This document shows, piece by piece, positions 1 to 9,496 of a stretch of 64,000 nt of DNA; positions within the stretch are counted from its first letter, which is position 1, and the number at the start of each line of letters is the position of its first letter. The position numbers and the translations under genes are program-made. The DNA lies in the NCBI RefSeq assembly GCF_000147875.1, contig NC_014507.1, forward strand, positions 248,001 to 312,000, in the 5' to 3' direction. The stretch comes from Methanolacinia petrolearia DSM 11571 (GTDB lineage: Archaea; Halobacteriota; Methanomicrobia; Methanomicrobiales; Methanomicrobiaceae). Under the pieces are notes generated by a model. It was given only the letters and a program-made list of their open reading frames with translations. It was not told the origin of the DNA and did not search any database.

Positions 1-1041
1 GGAAAGACTGTTACCCAGCAGGCTCTCGCAAAGTGGTCCGATGCCGAGATTGTGGTCTACATCGGATGCGGTGAGCGTGGAAACGAGATGACCGAGGTTC
101 TTACAGAGTTCCCTGAACTCGAGGACCCGAAGACCGGAAAGCCTCTCATGGAGAGGACGATTCTTATCGCGAACACCTCGAACATGCCTGTTGCGGCACG
201 TGAGGCATCGGTTTACACCGGTATCACGATCGCCGAGTACTTCCGTGACATGGGATACGACGTATCGCTGATGGCAGACTCGACTTCCCGCTGGGCAGAG
301 GCAATGCGTGAAATTTCGTCACGTCTTGAAGAGATGCCCGGAGAAGAAGGTTACCCGGCATACCTGTCGGCCCGTCTCTCCGAGTTCTACGAGCGTGCGG
401 GACGTGTGGAGACACTTAACCACGATTTCGGTTCGATTACGGTTATCGGTGCGGTCTCCCCGCCCGGTGGCGACTTCTCCGAGCCTGTTACGCAGAACAC
501 TCTGCGTATCGTAAAGTGCTTCTGGGCGCTTGATGCAAAGCTGTCGCAGCGCCGTCACTTCCCGGCTATCAACTGGCTGAACTCGTACTCGCTTTACCTC
601 GATTCGCTTTCGTCATACTATGACGAGAAGATTTCGCCTGAGTGGAACCCGCTCAGGACATGGGCGATGGCTGTTCTCCAGAAGGAGTCGGAACTGCAGG
701 AGATCGTACAGCTTGTAGGATCGGACGCACTGCCCGACGAGGAGCAGGTGACTATCGAGGTTGCACGTCTTCTCCGTGAGGTCTTCCTCCAGCAGAACGC
801 GTTCGACCCCGTCGATACATACTGTTCGATGGAGAAGCAGTTCGACATCATGAAGGCGATCAAGAAGTACGCGGACCTCGGCTACGACGCACAGAAGTCC
901 GGCGCACCGATCGCGGCTGTAGTCGGCGTCAAGGCGAAGAACGAGCTTGCACAGATCAAGTTCATCGCCGAGTACAAGCCCGAACTCGGGAAGATCCTGA
1001 AGCAGATGGACGAAGAGTTTGCCAAGGTTAAGGAGGCCTGA
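1..1041 (+). CDS. atpA: A-type ATP synthase subunit A, 5'-truncated
   Basis: Catalytic subunit of the archaeal A1Ao ATP synthase, which makes ATP from the ion gradient built by methanogenesis. The reading frame is open from the first base, so the N-terminal part lies outside the window; 346 residues remain. The visible part opens inside the Walker A loop (GKTVTQQ), followed by GERGNEM, the [14 protein letters not shown] segment and [10 protein letters not shown], all characteristic of the catalytic subunit. The first ATG in the window (base 52) is internal and is not the start. It lies 5 bp upstream of atpB in the same operon. Codon use is GC-rich, typical of a highly expressed housekeeping gene here. 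Confidence 0.98.
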   Translation, partial: GKTVTQQALAKWSDAEIVVYIGCGERGNEMTEVLTEFPELEDPKTGKPLMERTILIANTSNMPVAAREASVYTGITIAEYFRDMGYDVSLMADSTSRWAEAMREISSRLEEMPGEEGYPAYLSARLSEFYERAGRVETLNHDFGSITVIGAVSPPGGDFSEPVTQNTLRIVKCFWALDAKLSQRRHFPAINWLNSYSLYLDSLSSYYDEKISPEWNPLRTWAMAVLQKESELQEIVQLVGSDALPDEEQVTIEVARLLREVFLQQNAFDPVDTYCSMEKQFDIMKAIKKYADLGYDAQKSGAPIAAVVGVKAKNELAQIKFIAEYKPELGKILKQMDEEFAKVKEA

Positions 1042-1046
1042 TTAAG

Positions 1047-2426
1047 ATGAAGGAGTATCGCACAGTTACAAAGGTCCAGGGACCGCTTGTATTCGTCGAG
1101 AAGACGGAGCCGGTCGGTTATTCCGAACTTGTGAACGTCGTCCAGGCCGACGGCCAGATCAAACGCGGTCAGGTTCTTGATACCTCCGACGAGATTGTCG
1201 TCGTCCAGATCTTCGAGTCGACTGCCGGTATCGGAAAGGACTCTGGCATCAGGTTCCTCGGCGAGACTATCAAGATGCCTGTCGGAAAGGACATGCTCGG
1301 TCGTATCCTCTCCGGCGGCGGTAAGCCGAAGGACGGCGGACCCGAGATCGTGCCTGAAAAGAGGCTCGAGATCACCGGTGCCGCAATCAACCCGTATGCA
1401 CGTGCATCGCCTGATGAGTTTATCCAGACGGGTATCTCGACAATCGACGCAACGAACACACTCGTTCGTGGTCAGAAGCTCCCGATCTTCTCGGGTTCAG
1501 GTCTTCCGCACAACGAGATCGCTCTCCAGATCGCCCGTCAGGCAAAGGTGCCGGGCTCGGACGAGCAGTTCGCTGTCGTATTCGCTGCAATGGGTATCAC
1601 AAAGGAAGAAGAGAACCAGTTCATGGCCGACTTCGAGAGGACAGGCGCCCTCGAACACGCCGTAGTGTTCCTCAACCTTGCGGACGACCCGGCTGTTGAG
1701 CGTATCATCACGCCGCGTCTCGCACTTACGACCGCAGAATACCTCGCATTCGAGCTCGATTACCACGTGCTTGTCATTCTTACGGATATGACAAACTACT
1801 GTGAGGCTCTCCGCCAGATCGGTGCTGCACGTGAAGAGGTTCCCGGACGTCGTGGTTACCCCGGTTACATGTATACCGATCTCGCATCGCTCTACGAGCG
1901 TGCAGGTATCATCAAGGGCAAGAAGGGTTCGGTTACCCAGTTTTCGATCCTTACGATGCCCGGCGACGATATCACCCACCCGATTCCGGATCTTTCCGGG
2001 TATATTACTGAAGGCCAGATCGTTGTTTCCCGTGAACTTCACAGGAAGGGTATCTACCCGCCGATCAACGTTATGCCGTCGCTTTCACGTCTGATGAACC
2101 TCGGTATCGGCGAGGGTATGACCCGTGAGGACCACAAGAAGGTCTCCGACCAGCTGTATGCAGGATACGCGGAGGGTGTCGATCTCCGCGGTCTCGTGGC
2201 TATCGTCGGAAAGGACGCTCTCTCGGAGCGTGACCAGCGCTTCCTCGAGTTCGCGGACCTCTTCGAGGACAGGTTTGTCCGCCAGGGCCACGACGAGGAC
2301 AGGTCGATTGCAGATTCGCTCGATCTCGGATGGGAGCTTCTTGCAACTCTGCCGGAGGATCAGCTTACACGTATCGACCGTGAGATGATCCGCAAGTACC
2401 ACCCGAATTACAGAAAGAAGGAGTGA
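1047..2426 (+). CDS. atpB: A-type ATP synthase subunit B
   Basis: Non-catalytic nucleotide-binding subunit of the A1 hexamer. It has 459 residues, the usual length. A degenerate nucleotide loop ([17 protein letters not shown]) replaces a true Walker A with GKT, as expected for the B subunit, and the segment [28 protein letters not shown] is family-typical. The ATG at 1047 follows AAGGAGGCCTGATTAAG, giving a clear ribosome binding site that overlaps the end of atpA. Co-transcribed with atpA and atpD. Confidence 0.98.
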   Translation: MKEYRTVTKVQGPLVFVEKTEPVGYSELVNVVQADGQIKRGQVLDTSDEIVVVQIFESTAGIGKDSGIRFLGETIKMPVGKDMLGRILSGGGKPKDGGPEIVPEKRLEITGAAINPYARASPDEFIQTGISTIDATNTLVRGQKLPIFSGSGLPHNEIALQIARQAKVPGSDEQFAVVFAAMGITKEEENQFMADFERTGALEHAVVFLNLADDPAVERIITPRLALTTAEYLAFELDYHVLVILTDMTNYCEALRQIGAAREEVPGRRGYPGYMYTDLASLYERAGIIKGKKGSVTQFSILTMPGDDITHPIPDLSGYITEGQIVVSRELHRKGIYPPINVMPSLSRLMNLGIGEGMTREDHKKVSDQLYAGYAEGVDLRGLVAIVGKDALSERDQRFLEFADLFEDRFVRQGHDEDRSIADSLDLGWELLATLPEDQLTRIDREMIRKYHPNYRKKE

Positions 2427-2435
2427 GCCTGGCAT

Positions 2436-3068
2436 ATGGCGCTTAAAGATGTAAAGCCAACAAGGTCTGAACTTATCAACCTTAAAAAGAGGATCAAACT
2501 CTCCGAACGAGGCTATAACATTCTCAAGATGAAGCGCGACGGACTAATCCTTGAATTCTTCAAGGTGCTTGAGGAAGCGAAGAAGAGCAAGAGCGAACTC
2601 AACGACAACTACGAAAAGGCGTTGAAGACGATCGCGGTGGCGAACACTGTCGAGGGTGCGATCAGGGTGAAGGCGGCGGCGATGGCCGTGCAGGAAAATC
2701 CCCAGATTGCACTCAAGCAGAAGAACATCATGGGTGTCGTTGTGCCCGAGATTGAGTCTTCGGCTGTCAGAAAGGACATCATCCAGAGAGGATATGGTGT
2801 CCTCGGTTCGTCTGCCGTTATAGACGAGACTGCCGAAGCCTTCGAGGAGCTCGTCGATTCGATCATCCGGGCTGCCGAGATCGAGACGACGATGAAGAGG
2901 CTTTTAGATGAGATCGAGTCCACGAAACGCCGTGTCAACGCTCTTGAGTTCAAGGTTATCCCTGAGCTTTCAGAGGCTCGTGACTTCATCAAGATGAGAC
3001 TTGATGAGATGGAGAGGGACGAACTTGTCCGTCTCAAGAAGATCAGGGCCAAGGCCCAGGCAAAATAA
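2436..3068 (+). CDS. atpD: A-type ATP synthase subunit D (central stalk)
   Basis: Central-stalk subunit that couples rotation of the membrane ring to the A1 head. It has 210 residues, predicted almost wholly alpha-helical, with the long N- and C-terminal helices that form the coiled-coil rotor (N-terminal VKPTRSELINLKKRIKLSERG, C-terminal run rich in Glu, Arg and Lys). It starts 9 bp after atpB; GGAG overlaps the atpB stop. It is the last gene of the atp operon here: a T-rich stretch follows the stop and the base composition then changes sharply. Confidence 0.96.
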   Translation: MALKDVKPTRSELINLKKRIKLSERGYNILKMKRDGLILEFFKVLEEAKKSKSELNDNYEKALKTIAVANTVEGAIRVKAAAMAVQENPQIALKQKNIMGVVVPEIESSAVRKDIIQRGYGVLGSSAVIDETAEAFEELVDSIIRAAEIETTMKRLLDEIESTKRRVNALEFKVIPELSEARDFIKMRLDEMERDELVRLKKIRAKAQAK

Positions 3069-3105
3069 TTTTTTTTGTGTTTTTTTTGTTACGACAATTT
3101 TTTGA
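3069..3105 (+). terminator. T-rich terminator after atpD
   Basis: Two T tracts (about 8 and 8 T) separated by GTG directly follow the atpD stop. Archaeal transcription commonly ends on T tracts without a strong hairpin, so this is a plausible end for the atp operon. It also faces the 3' end of the convergent protease gene. Confidence 0.5.
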
Positions 3106-3133
3106 ATTTGTATAAAAAGAGAAGATTTTTTAT

Positions 3134-5731
3134 TTATATATTCAAATGTAACTCTATAGGTTGCCTGATTAGATTCTTCACTTCATTATAGACTGAAACA
3201 TCAAGAGGTTCAGCAATTTCATAAGATACTATGAGTCCATATTTTATTGGGATTTTTGATTTTCCAATATCTCTTAAACAATTAACTCGAATTTGAATTA
3301 GATCATCTTCAGATATAGGATTTGCACCTTCCCATTCAAAAATTTCATGCTGTATTGTGCCTCTTTTCACTTGGTTTGAATCAGCAACATCAATTCTTGT
3401 AATTTTTTTACCAATCATCACATCAAACCAAAGCCTATAATTCTTATATTTCTGTGAAGTAGGCGTTGTTGGAGATAACCAAGCCAAAGTGATTGTTAAT
3501 TTATTTTGAATGAATTTATTACTTAGAGCTTGTAATTGTGGTAGAGTAAAAAGATGCCCTTCATCATTTTCAAGTTCACCATAACCTATTAGTGTAGCCC
3601 TTTGATCATTACAATTTATCAATTTATCTACATCTGGAATGCCATAACCCATCCATCTATTTATTAAACTCTTTCTATGGTTTGATGTCAAACCATCTTC
3701 TTTAAAAATATCTTGGAGATATTGACCCGATTTTCCCCACGAACAACCGTGAGTTAACATTGCCTTAATTATTGGAGTTAAGAATTTTTGATATTCATCA
3801 TTTTCAATATCATTTGAATTAAATATTTCAATTAAATTCTCATAATATTGGCCAGCTGTATGGCTTGTTAATGCAGCTGAATTACTTGTTCCATGTCCAT
3901 ACTTAACTTTCTTTAAGTCACCAGGTAGTCCTGGTGTGGCATATAAATTACCTGGAGGTTGATTTCCTGGTAATCTATCTCTTATATCTCTTAATTCAAC
4001 ATTTGAAGATCTAACTTCTTCTTTTTCATAAAGGGTTTTACCTCCGCTGAATATAAAATCGGGTTTAATTGATCGATTAAATCCATTTCCAAAAGATGAT
4101 ATTGGACTTGGAATTAATTCATTAAATATCTGAACATGTGGTTCTTTTAATTGAGTTTCTGAATAATCATGATATAAAGAACCTACAGTAACACAGTTAA
4201 TACTTTCAGCAGGTGATAATATTCGTCTATCAAAAAGGTTCTCTGTGATTTTTTTAATACACAATTTTTCGATTTCTTCTGCTGATAGTGAATTAAATTC
4301 TTCATCAGATATTCCAGTAATTATTGATGAATTTTGATTTCCTGCACTAACAATGAAAAGAACATCATATTTTATGCTTAACCAATCTAATAGGCGAGCT
4401 AATGGACTGATTGTTCTAATATATGGACGATTGGGATCACCTATTGACAGATTGATAATTTTAATAGTAGGTGCTGTACCTCCAAATCCGTCTTCACTTT
4501 CAAATATATTTTTTACAGCTCTATGAATTAAATCAACCATCAATTCATTTTCTTCAGGGATATATTCTTCATATTCATTTTCTGAGAGGTCTGGTTTCAT
4601 AATTGGTCGGGAATAAATTGGCCTAGGTAGAGGATTTGTTCTATTTGATAGATCACCATGAATAATTAAAGAGGCCATACCAGTCCCGTGATTACGAGTT
4701 TTTGCTGGATAATCAACTTCCCAATTATCTGGATCATCAATAATGAGGTGTTGTTTTAAAATTGAATGATTTGATAAAGGTAAACCATCTAATAATGCTA
4801 TTATGGGTTCTCCTTTTGGCGTCGTGATTTTATCAATATTATAATCTGTTAGATCGATGTCAGTTTTTTGTTTACCTGAGGCCATTTGTCCTACAGGTCT
4901 AAAAAGCATGATACTTTCACAACTTAATAATTCTGCATCGTAATTATCAAGAAATTTAGAAATAACCTGTATTGGTAAATTTGCAAGCAGAGCATGATAA
5001 CCTATTTCTGGAATTATACATTTACTTCGAATACTACCGCCAGAATTTGATACAATTCTTGATATTTCACTTACATTAGAATCCCGTTTTTTCTCATTGA
5101 GTCTGTACCATAACTCAATTTCAAAATAAACCATTTCTTTGTCTTGATTTTCTATAGATTCCTTCCAATTTTCTAGAATTCCAGTCTCTTCTAGCCTATC
5201 TTTAGAATTCCAATATCTAATATCTTTGATCAAATTAAATAAAGTCTTAAATTTATTATAGCCATAACCCAAATCACTATTTTTATCGTTTTGATATCGT
5301 CTCCATAACGAAATCATTTCGTTAATTGCTGACTGATTTGTCATTATTAAGAAAAGTTTGCCTGAGAGTCTTTTTTGGTTGTTTTCTTTGTAATAAAAAT
5401 AGTGATCAGGTTCAATATCATTGATATCAAATTGTCCTAACCATTCAAAACCCTCAATTCTTTTTACAGCGTTTGAAAAGTCATTAATGCTCCCAATAAT
5501 CTCAATAACTAATACTTTTTCAGGTTCAATTCCAATATTACTATCTTGAATAGAAACATTTTGTTCTCTAAATGCAGTTTGTAAAGCGGTAAGTTTAGGT
5601 GATAATCTTAATATTTGGTCTGAGTGAGAGGGAACTTCTGGATTTTTTCCAAATCCTCGCCTTTTAACAGTTTCAACTCTTTCTGGTTTTGGAAATATTA
5701 TTAGGGGTTTCTCTGATTCCATCTTGTTCAC
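3134..5731 (-). CDS. Subtilisin-like (S8) protease of a two-gene AAA ATPase/protease module
   Basis: A large serine protease of 865 residues. The S8 catalytic set is visible: Asp315 (IALLDG), His348 (NHGTGMAS), oxyanion Asn465 (SAGN) and Ser616 (GHGTSNSAA). About 300 residues precede the catalytic core and about 250 follow it; neither flank looks like a prodomain, and there is no signal peptide, so the enzyme should be cytoplasmic. Its start overlaps the 3' end of the upstream AAA ATPase gene by 59 bp, indicating translational coupling. Such AAA/subtilase pairs occur in defence islands; I recall the names IteA/IteS for an anti-phage pair but could not check them. The gene is much more AT-rich than atpD next to it, which suggests recent acquisition. 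Confidence 0.9.
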   Translation of the reverse strand: MNKMESEKPLIIFPKPERVETVKRRGFGKNPEVPSHSDQILRLSPKLTALQTAFREQNVSIQDSNIGIEPEKVLVIEIIGSINDFSNAVKRIEGFEWLGQFDINDIEPDHYFYYKENNQKRLSGKLFLIMTNQSAINEMISLWRRYQNDKNSDLGYGYNKFKTLFNLIKDIRYWNSKDRLEETGILENWKESIENQDKEMVYFEIELWYRLNEKKRDSNVSEISRIVSNSGGSIRSKCIIPEIGYHALLANLPIQVISKFLDNYDAELLSCESIMLFRPVGQMASGKQKTDIDLTDYNIDKITTPKGEPIIALLDGLPLSNHSILKQHLIIDDPDNWEVDYPAKTRNHGTGMASLIIHGDLSNRTNPLPRPIYSRPIMKPDLSENEYEEYIPEENELMVDLIHRAVKNIFESEDGFGGTAPTIKIINLSIGDPNRPYIRTISPLARLLDWLSIKYDVLFIVSAGNQNSSIITGISDEEFNSLSAEEIEKLCIKKITENLFDRRILSPAESINCVTVGSLYHDYSETQLKEPHVQIFNELIPSPISSFGNGFNRSIKPDFIFSGGKTLYEKEEVRSSNVELRDIRDRLPGNQPPGNLYATPGLPGDLKKVKYGHGTSNSAALTSHTAGQYYENLIEIFNSNDIENDEYQKFLTPIIKAMLTHGCSWGKSGQYLQDIFKEDGLTSNHRKSLINRWMGYGIPDVDKLINCNDQRATLIGYGELENDEGHLFTLPQLQALSNKFIQNKLTITLAWLSPTTPTSQKYKNYRLWFDVMIGKKITRIDVADSNQVKRGTIQHEIFEWEGANPISEDDLIQIRVNCLRDIGKSKIPIKYGLIVSYEIAEPLDVSVYNEVKNLIRQPIELHLNI

Positions 5732-6716
5732 CTTCTATTTGGTTTACTATTGCTGTTCTAGCACTCCACAATTTCAAATTTTGATCTACGATTGGTTTAA
5801 TATTTGAAATGGGTTGCATTAGGACGTACTGCCTGAAAACAGTTTGACCAAATTCTTCTGCTTCAGAATAATTTATCCCACTTAATTTTTTTGCTAAAAA
5901 TTCTGGTTTATATCCTAAAGAAAAACCAATCCTCTTTTCAAACAATTTAAACCAATCTGCTAAATGTTTTTCATCAGGTTTAGGCAAAACTAGCCTTATT
6001 TGAAAGCGTCTCCAAACCGCTCGGTCGAGAAGTTCTGCATGATTAGTAGCTCCAATTACAATGACATGTGATGGCAAGGAATCAATTTGCATTAAAAGAG
6101 AACTAACAACCCTTTTTATCTCTCCAGTTTCGTGTGTGTCTCCACGTTCTTTTCCTAAAGTTTCAAATTCATCAAAAAATAAAACGCATTTCCTAGTACT
6201 TGCATATTCTATTAACCTTCGGAGGCGATTTGCAGTTTCTCCAAGATATGATCCAACAATCCCGTCATATCTTACTACAAACAAAGGAAGCATAAGTGAT
6301 TCAGCAATGGCTTCTGCAAGAGATGTTTTACCATTCCCTGGTGGTCCAATTAATAAAATTCTATTTCTTGGTTCTAGATTATAAGAGCGCAATAAATCAA
6401 CACGGTTATGTTCATGAATTAATTCATTACATATTTGAATTACTTCTGTTGGTAATATTAGGTCATCTAATCTATAATGAGGAGTCACTTCATAAACTAA
6501 GTTTGATATCCTTTGATCGCTGATTCCATTATTTTTATTTTGAAAATTTTCATTGTTGAATGAAGAGTTTAGAAGTATTTCTAATCTATTTGCTAGAATA
6601 CTGTGATTTTTGGCTCTCTCCTCTGCGATTATTGATTCAACAATATTTTTAGTTTTTATTTTATCACAGCAAAGGCTATTCTTTACTAGACTTAATAATA
6701 AATCTGCTCGAACCAT
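5673..6716 (-). CDS. AAA+ ATPase paired with S8 protease
   Basis: A 347-residue single-domain AAA+ ATPase. Walker A is GPPGNGKT at residues 124-131, Walker B VLFFDE at 178-183, sensor 1 is Asn215 in IGATN, and an Arg-finger pair lies near 236-237 (WRRF). About 90 residues precede the ATPase core and may recognise substrate or partner. The gene is upstream of, and overlaps, the S8 protease, so the two are probably made in fixed ratio. By analogy with other AAA/protease couples, the ATPase may unfold or present targets, or hold the protease inactive until a trigger; this is inference. AT-rich composition is shared with the protease and absent from both flanks. Confidence 0.88.
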   Translation of the reverse strand: MVRADLLLSLVKNSLCCDKIKTKNIVESIIAEERAKNHSILANRLEILLNSSFNNENFQNKNNGISDQRISNLVYEVTPHYRLDDLILPTEVIQICNELIHEHNRVDLLRSYNLEPRNRILLIGPPGNGKTSLAEAIAESLMLPLFVVRYDGIVGSYLGETANRLRRLIEYASTRKCVLFFDEFETLGKERGDTHETGEIKRVVSSLLMQIDSLPSHVIVIGATNHAELLDRAVWRRFQIRLVLPKPDEKHLADWFKLFEKRIGFSLGYKPEFLAKKLSGINYSEAEEFGQTVFRQYVLMQPISNIKPIVDQNLKLWSARTAIVNQIEGEQDGIRETPNNISKTRKS

Positions 6717-6770
6717 TATTTATTTCCAATATTTCGGGTAATGAGTTTTATAGCTTTGGATAAAGAATTT

Positions 6771-6906
6771 TCAACTTATTTCTTCCCTCCCCTCAACCCA
6801 CAAATCAAACCACCCTCCTTCCTCAGGGGTATGGCTCCTCCTCGCCCTTTTGCATAACTCCGGCCTTTCTCCTGCAGAATCGTGGACGATCCAGGCAATT
6901 TTCGTT
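6771..6906 (-). pseudogene. Decayed tail fragment of a transglutaminase-like gene
   Basis: On the minus strand an open stretch reads IVHDSAGERPELCKRARRSH then TPEE..., closely matching the C-terminal tail of the intact gene at 13533-14192 (IVHESADERPELHRKVRRQY then TPED). There is no start codon and the catalytic part is missing; the frame ends in TGA at 6771. It is a leftover of a duplication or of a lost second copy. Similar shorter scraps lie at about 10376 and 12795. Confidence 0.7.
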
Positions 6907-6947
6907 CGAACTACATATTTTAATTCTCAAACCGATAATTAGTCTCT

Positions 6948-7151
6948 ATGAATATTCGTATTGTCCTTGAGCCCGGCGAAGACAGAGGGTATACTGTCTA
7001 TGTTCCCTCGCTTCCCGGCTGTATCAGCGAAGGCGATACAAGGGAAGAGGCGATAGAGAATATCAGAGAGGCAATCGAGCTTTATCTTGAACCGATTGAT
7101 GATGAAATGATTCTCGGTGAAAAGGCTGAACAGATAGAGATCGCTGTATGA
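6948..7151 (+). CDS. HicB-like small protein (solitary)
   Basis: A 67-residue protein with the compact HicB/UPF0150 fold signature: an N-terminal strand (IRIVLEPGEDRGYTVYVPS) followed by LPGCISEGDTREEAIENIRE and a helix. HicB proteins usually neutralise HicA RNA-cleaving toxins. No HicA-like gene is seen on either side, and there is no C-terminal DNA-binding domain, so this may be an orphan or a partner of an unlinked toxin. The ATG at 6948 follows an AT-rich leader without a clear ribosome binding site, consistent with a leaderless transcript. Confidence 0.75.
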   Translation: MNIRIVLEPGEDRGYTVYVPSLPGCISEGDTREEAIENIREAIELYLEPIDDEMILGEKAEQIEIAV

Positions 7152-7311
7152 AATAAGCTCCTTCTCTGGATGCATAAACCGATAAAAAGATCGACCCTTT
7201 CCCATTTATTAAAACAAGCTAACATGAATCTGGAAGAGCTTCTTTGATTTAATAAACTTAAATTAAATAATTTTATCTCGGGTTGTGTGATCTTTCTAAA
7301 CTAGACGGATC

Positions 7312-7776
7312 CTAATACTCCCCGATTTTATCTCTGTTGTTTAAAATAACTATCCTGCTTGCGTTTATCTCCTTGTTGGTATTACTATATGCCATAACTA
7401 CATTTTCACCCGGCCAAAATCCGGTGGTGTTTATTACAGTCGTCCATCTGTTGTTCCCTGATTCACCAGGCAATACATCTGTCACGATCTCTATTGATGT
7501 TTTATTTGGTCTGATTTTTCCATGAATGAAGCTACTTTGATAAAAATGAACCCTTATTTCATCTCCTGCCGGAAGTGTCGTATTTCCGGAGATGACAATT
7601 TCATCATCAGCGTAATATTGTGAGTCTAACGGATCAATTCCGATTATATTGGATCTGACTGAATCCGGTGCAGCAGTCTCTGGAGAACCGTTTAACTGTA
7701 GCAAGGCTATGGCAATGACCAGAATGAGTAATATTGAGACTATAAGAAAAAAAGGGATTTTTTTATTATTCATCAT
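7312..7776 (-). CDS. Membrane-anchored extracellular protein, duplicated family
   Basis: 154 residues: one N-terminal hydrophobic segment (about 6-27) as a signal anchor, then an exported beta-rich domain with the phrases ISGNTTLPAGDEIRVHFYQ and INTTGFWPGENVV. Its homologue is the N-terminal half of the protein at 20044-20931, which has the same anchor, the same order of motifs and an added C-terminal domain. The gene follows the secreted protein at 7786-8934 by 9 bp, so the two form an operon. No function is recognised; the domain resembles surface-protein beta-sandwich modules of methanogens. Confidence 0.75.
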   Translation of the reverse strand: MMNNKKIPFFLIVSILLILVIAIALLQLNGSPETAAPDSVRSNIIGIDPLDSQYYADDEIVISGNTTLPAGDEIRVHFYQSSFIHGKIRPNKTSIEIVTDVLPGESGNNRWTTVINTTGFWPGENVVMAYSNTNKEINASRIVILNNRDKIGEY

Positions 7777-7785
7777 GTCTTTACC

Positions 7786-8934
7786 TTAGTTTGCAGTGTT
7801 TAATGTTATACTTGATGGCCACGAGTTACCTACCCATAATCCGGATAGATGGCTCCAATAAGCGTTATTAACATATGAAGTTACAGTTGCCGGCGAGATA
7901 TCATACCCTCCTGTATCAATTACATAGAAATCGTTGAATGTCGTATCACCGCAGAGATATCTGTTATCAGGAATTGTAACACCTTCAAGCATTGTTTCAA
8001 CATCAACATTATCATTTGGCATTGATTCAGCCACATATGTTGTCTGGATGTTTCTCGTGACATCTCTGAAAGTTATAGTCCAATAGTCTCTGTAATGGTT
8101 ATAGAGGATATCCCCTTCAATAACATCGCCTGGCTGAATACCAGATAGTCGTGTTGAATGTAATACTGAAGATGAACCTGTATACGCAAACCATGAAGAG
8201 CCCGTCCAGACATTCCCGGGATCGGGATCATAAGCATGATCTTTCCAATACCACTCGAGAACAGGTTGGATTAACTTTGTTCCATCTGTGGTCTGAACTC
8301 CATTCCATATTGCAATCTGCGATCTTTCAGTTACATCATCATAAACCCTTTGAGGACTTTGTGGCACATTCCATTTGGCATGATATTGACCTAGTGAATT
8401 TAAGGATCCGCTTTCGGAACCTTCAATATACTGATCCGGCCATGCAACCCTGTTAACCAGTTTTTCTTCCGGAGCTTCAGTTAATATTGTTAAAATTAAT
8501 TTCCCTTCATTCTGTACAAAAATTGTGCTCCCTTCTGTGCTGATATGTGAACCTGATGGAATTTCTTGTACAAGAGTTGCGGGCTTTAAGCCTGAAGGCG
8601 TAGATACCTTTTCTGCGTCGGAATCGTTCGCAATCAATATCTGATCTCCTTTTGAGTTAAAAATTGTCGTCGTTCCACTTTTCAAATGATAAATTATCGA
8701 GCCTTCAGGGATTGAATTCTCATTTTTTTCATTCGAAATTGATAACTCTCCATTTATGGCAGTCTCATCCATATTTTTATTAAATGCAAGTTTTGGGATT
8801 TCATTTATCAATTGATCTGCGGGGATATAATCTTCAGAGTTTTCACTTGCACTAACAACCGGAACGAAGACCGTACCGGCGAATGCCATTACAAATAGCA
8901 GGCATAAGGCCCGCATGCCAAATTTTACTTTCAT
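7786..8934 (-). CDS. Secreted protein with G1 (eqolisin)-like peptidase domain
   Basis: 382 residues with a signal peptide (about 1-29, VVSA cleavage). The C-terminal half (about 180-382) resembles the beta-sandwich of glutamic peptidases: WNGVQTTDGTKLIQPVLEW places Gln223 where eqolisins have the catalytic Gln, LSGIQPGDVIEGDI matches the GITISEGD-type loop, and a Glu at 313 or 317 in VDVETMLEG could be the catalytic Glu. The N-terminal part (about 30-165) is unrecognised and could be a prodomain. The assignment to G1 is by eye and uncertain. Its last 70 residues recur, almost unchanged, in a fragment at 19813-20034, next to a second copy of the downstream gene. Confidence 0.6.
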   Translation of the reverse strand: MKVKFGMRALCLLFVMAFAGTVFVPVVSASENSEDYIPADQLINEIPKLAFNKNMDETAINGELSISNEKNENSIPEGSIIYHLKSGTTTIFNSKGDQILIANDSDAEKVSTPSGLKPATLVQEIPSGSHISTEGSTIFVQNEGKLILTILTEAPEEKLVNRVAWPDQYIEGSESGSLNSLGQYHAKWNVPQSPQRVYDDVTERSQIAIWNGVQTTDGTKLIQPVLEWYWKDHAYDPDPGNVWTGSSWFAYTGSSSVLHSTRLSGIQPGDVIEGDILYNHYRDYWTITFRDVTRNIQTTYVAESMPNDNVDVETMLEGVTIPDNRYLCGDTTFNDFYVIDTGGYDISPATVTSYVNNAYWSHLSGLWVGNSWPSSITLNTAN

Positions 8935-9496
8935 TTTTCACCTTTCTTAAGTTTTTTACCGGCATGCAAACCTTAATCCGCAATAATGCTAACATAGGAG
9001 ATGCCGGTTGTATAGGTCGGCAAATGAAGGATCAGACTGCGGGGTTTGTGTGTAACTTAGGCTCCGTAATACGGTCCTTTATTAACCTTTTCTTTGATTT
9101 TTTTAAAAGGAGTTTAGTGAAGGATCACTCCTTCATCCGCCCCCAAAGTAAAAGTTGATCTAATAATATATACCTGCTGTGACCGAGTCATCGAACTGAA
9201 GGTGATCCTGTTGAAAGAATTATATTATTAACAGGTGATATTTTTTTGAGATTTGGTATAACCAATGTTTTGAGAATCTTTCAGGAAACTGTGGATGATA
9301 ACCATTTATTTTTTCTCCTGCGCTGATTAGATTCTTGTGTTAAGGGATATTCCTTATCAAAATTAATAATCCTCTTTTTTGGCGCTAATATCCTGCTCAA
9401 TTATAGGCTTAAGTCTGGAATCCATCAATAATCTCATATTCTATGGAGGCATCATCTGAATTTTTGCATTTTCCAGGGCGATCTGAATTGCTCCCA
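8935..9496. other. 562-bp intergenic stretch with AT inverted repeat
   Basis: No convincing gene. It should hold the promoter for the secreted protein ending the minus-strand pair. The only clear structure is a perfect 10-bp inverted repeat, TAATAATATA at 9161-9170 and TATATTATTA at 9221-9230, with a 50-nt spacer. The right part (9240-9496) is AT-rich and shows no supported element. Confidence 0.4.

Noticed and set aside
8883-9158. Plus-strand open frame of 91 codons overlapping the secreted-protein start
   Set aside because: Overlaps a real gene antisense, no family, no ribosome site.
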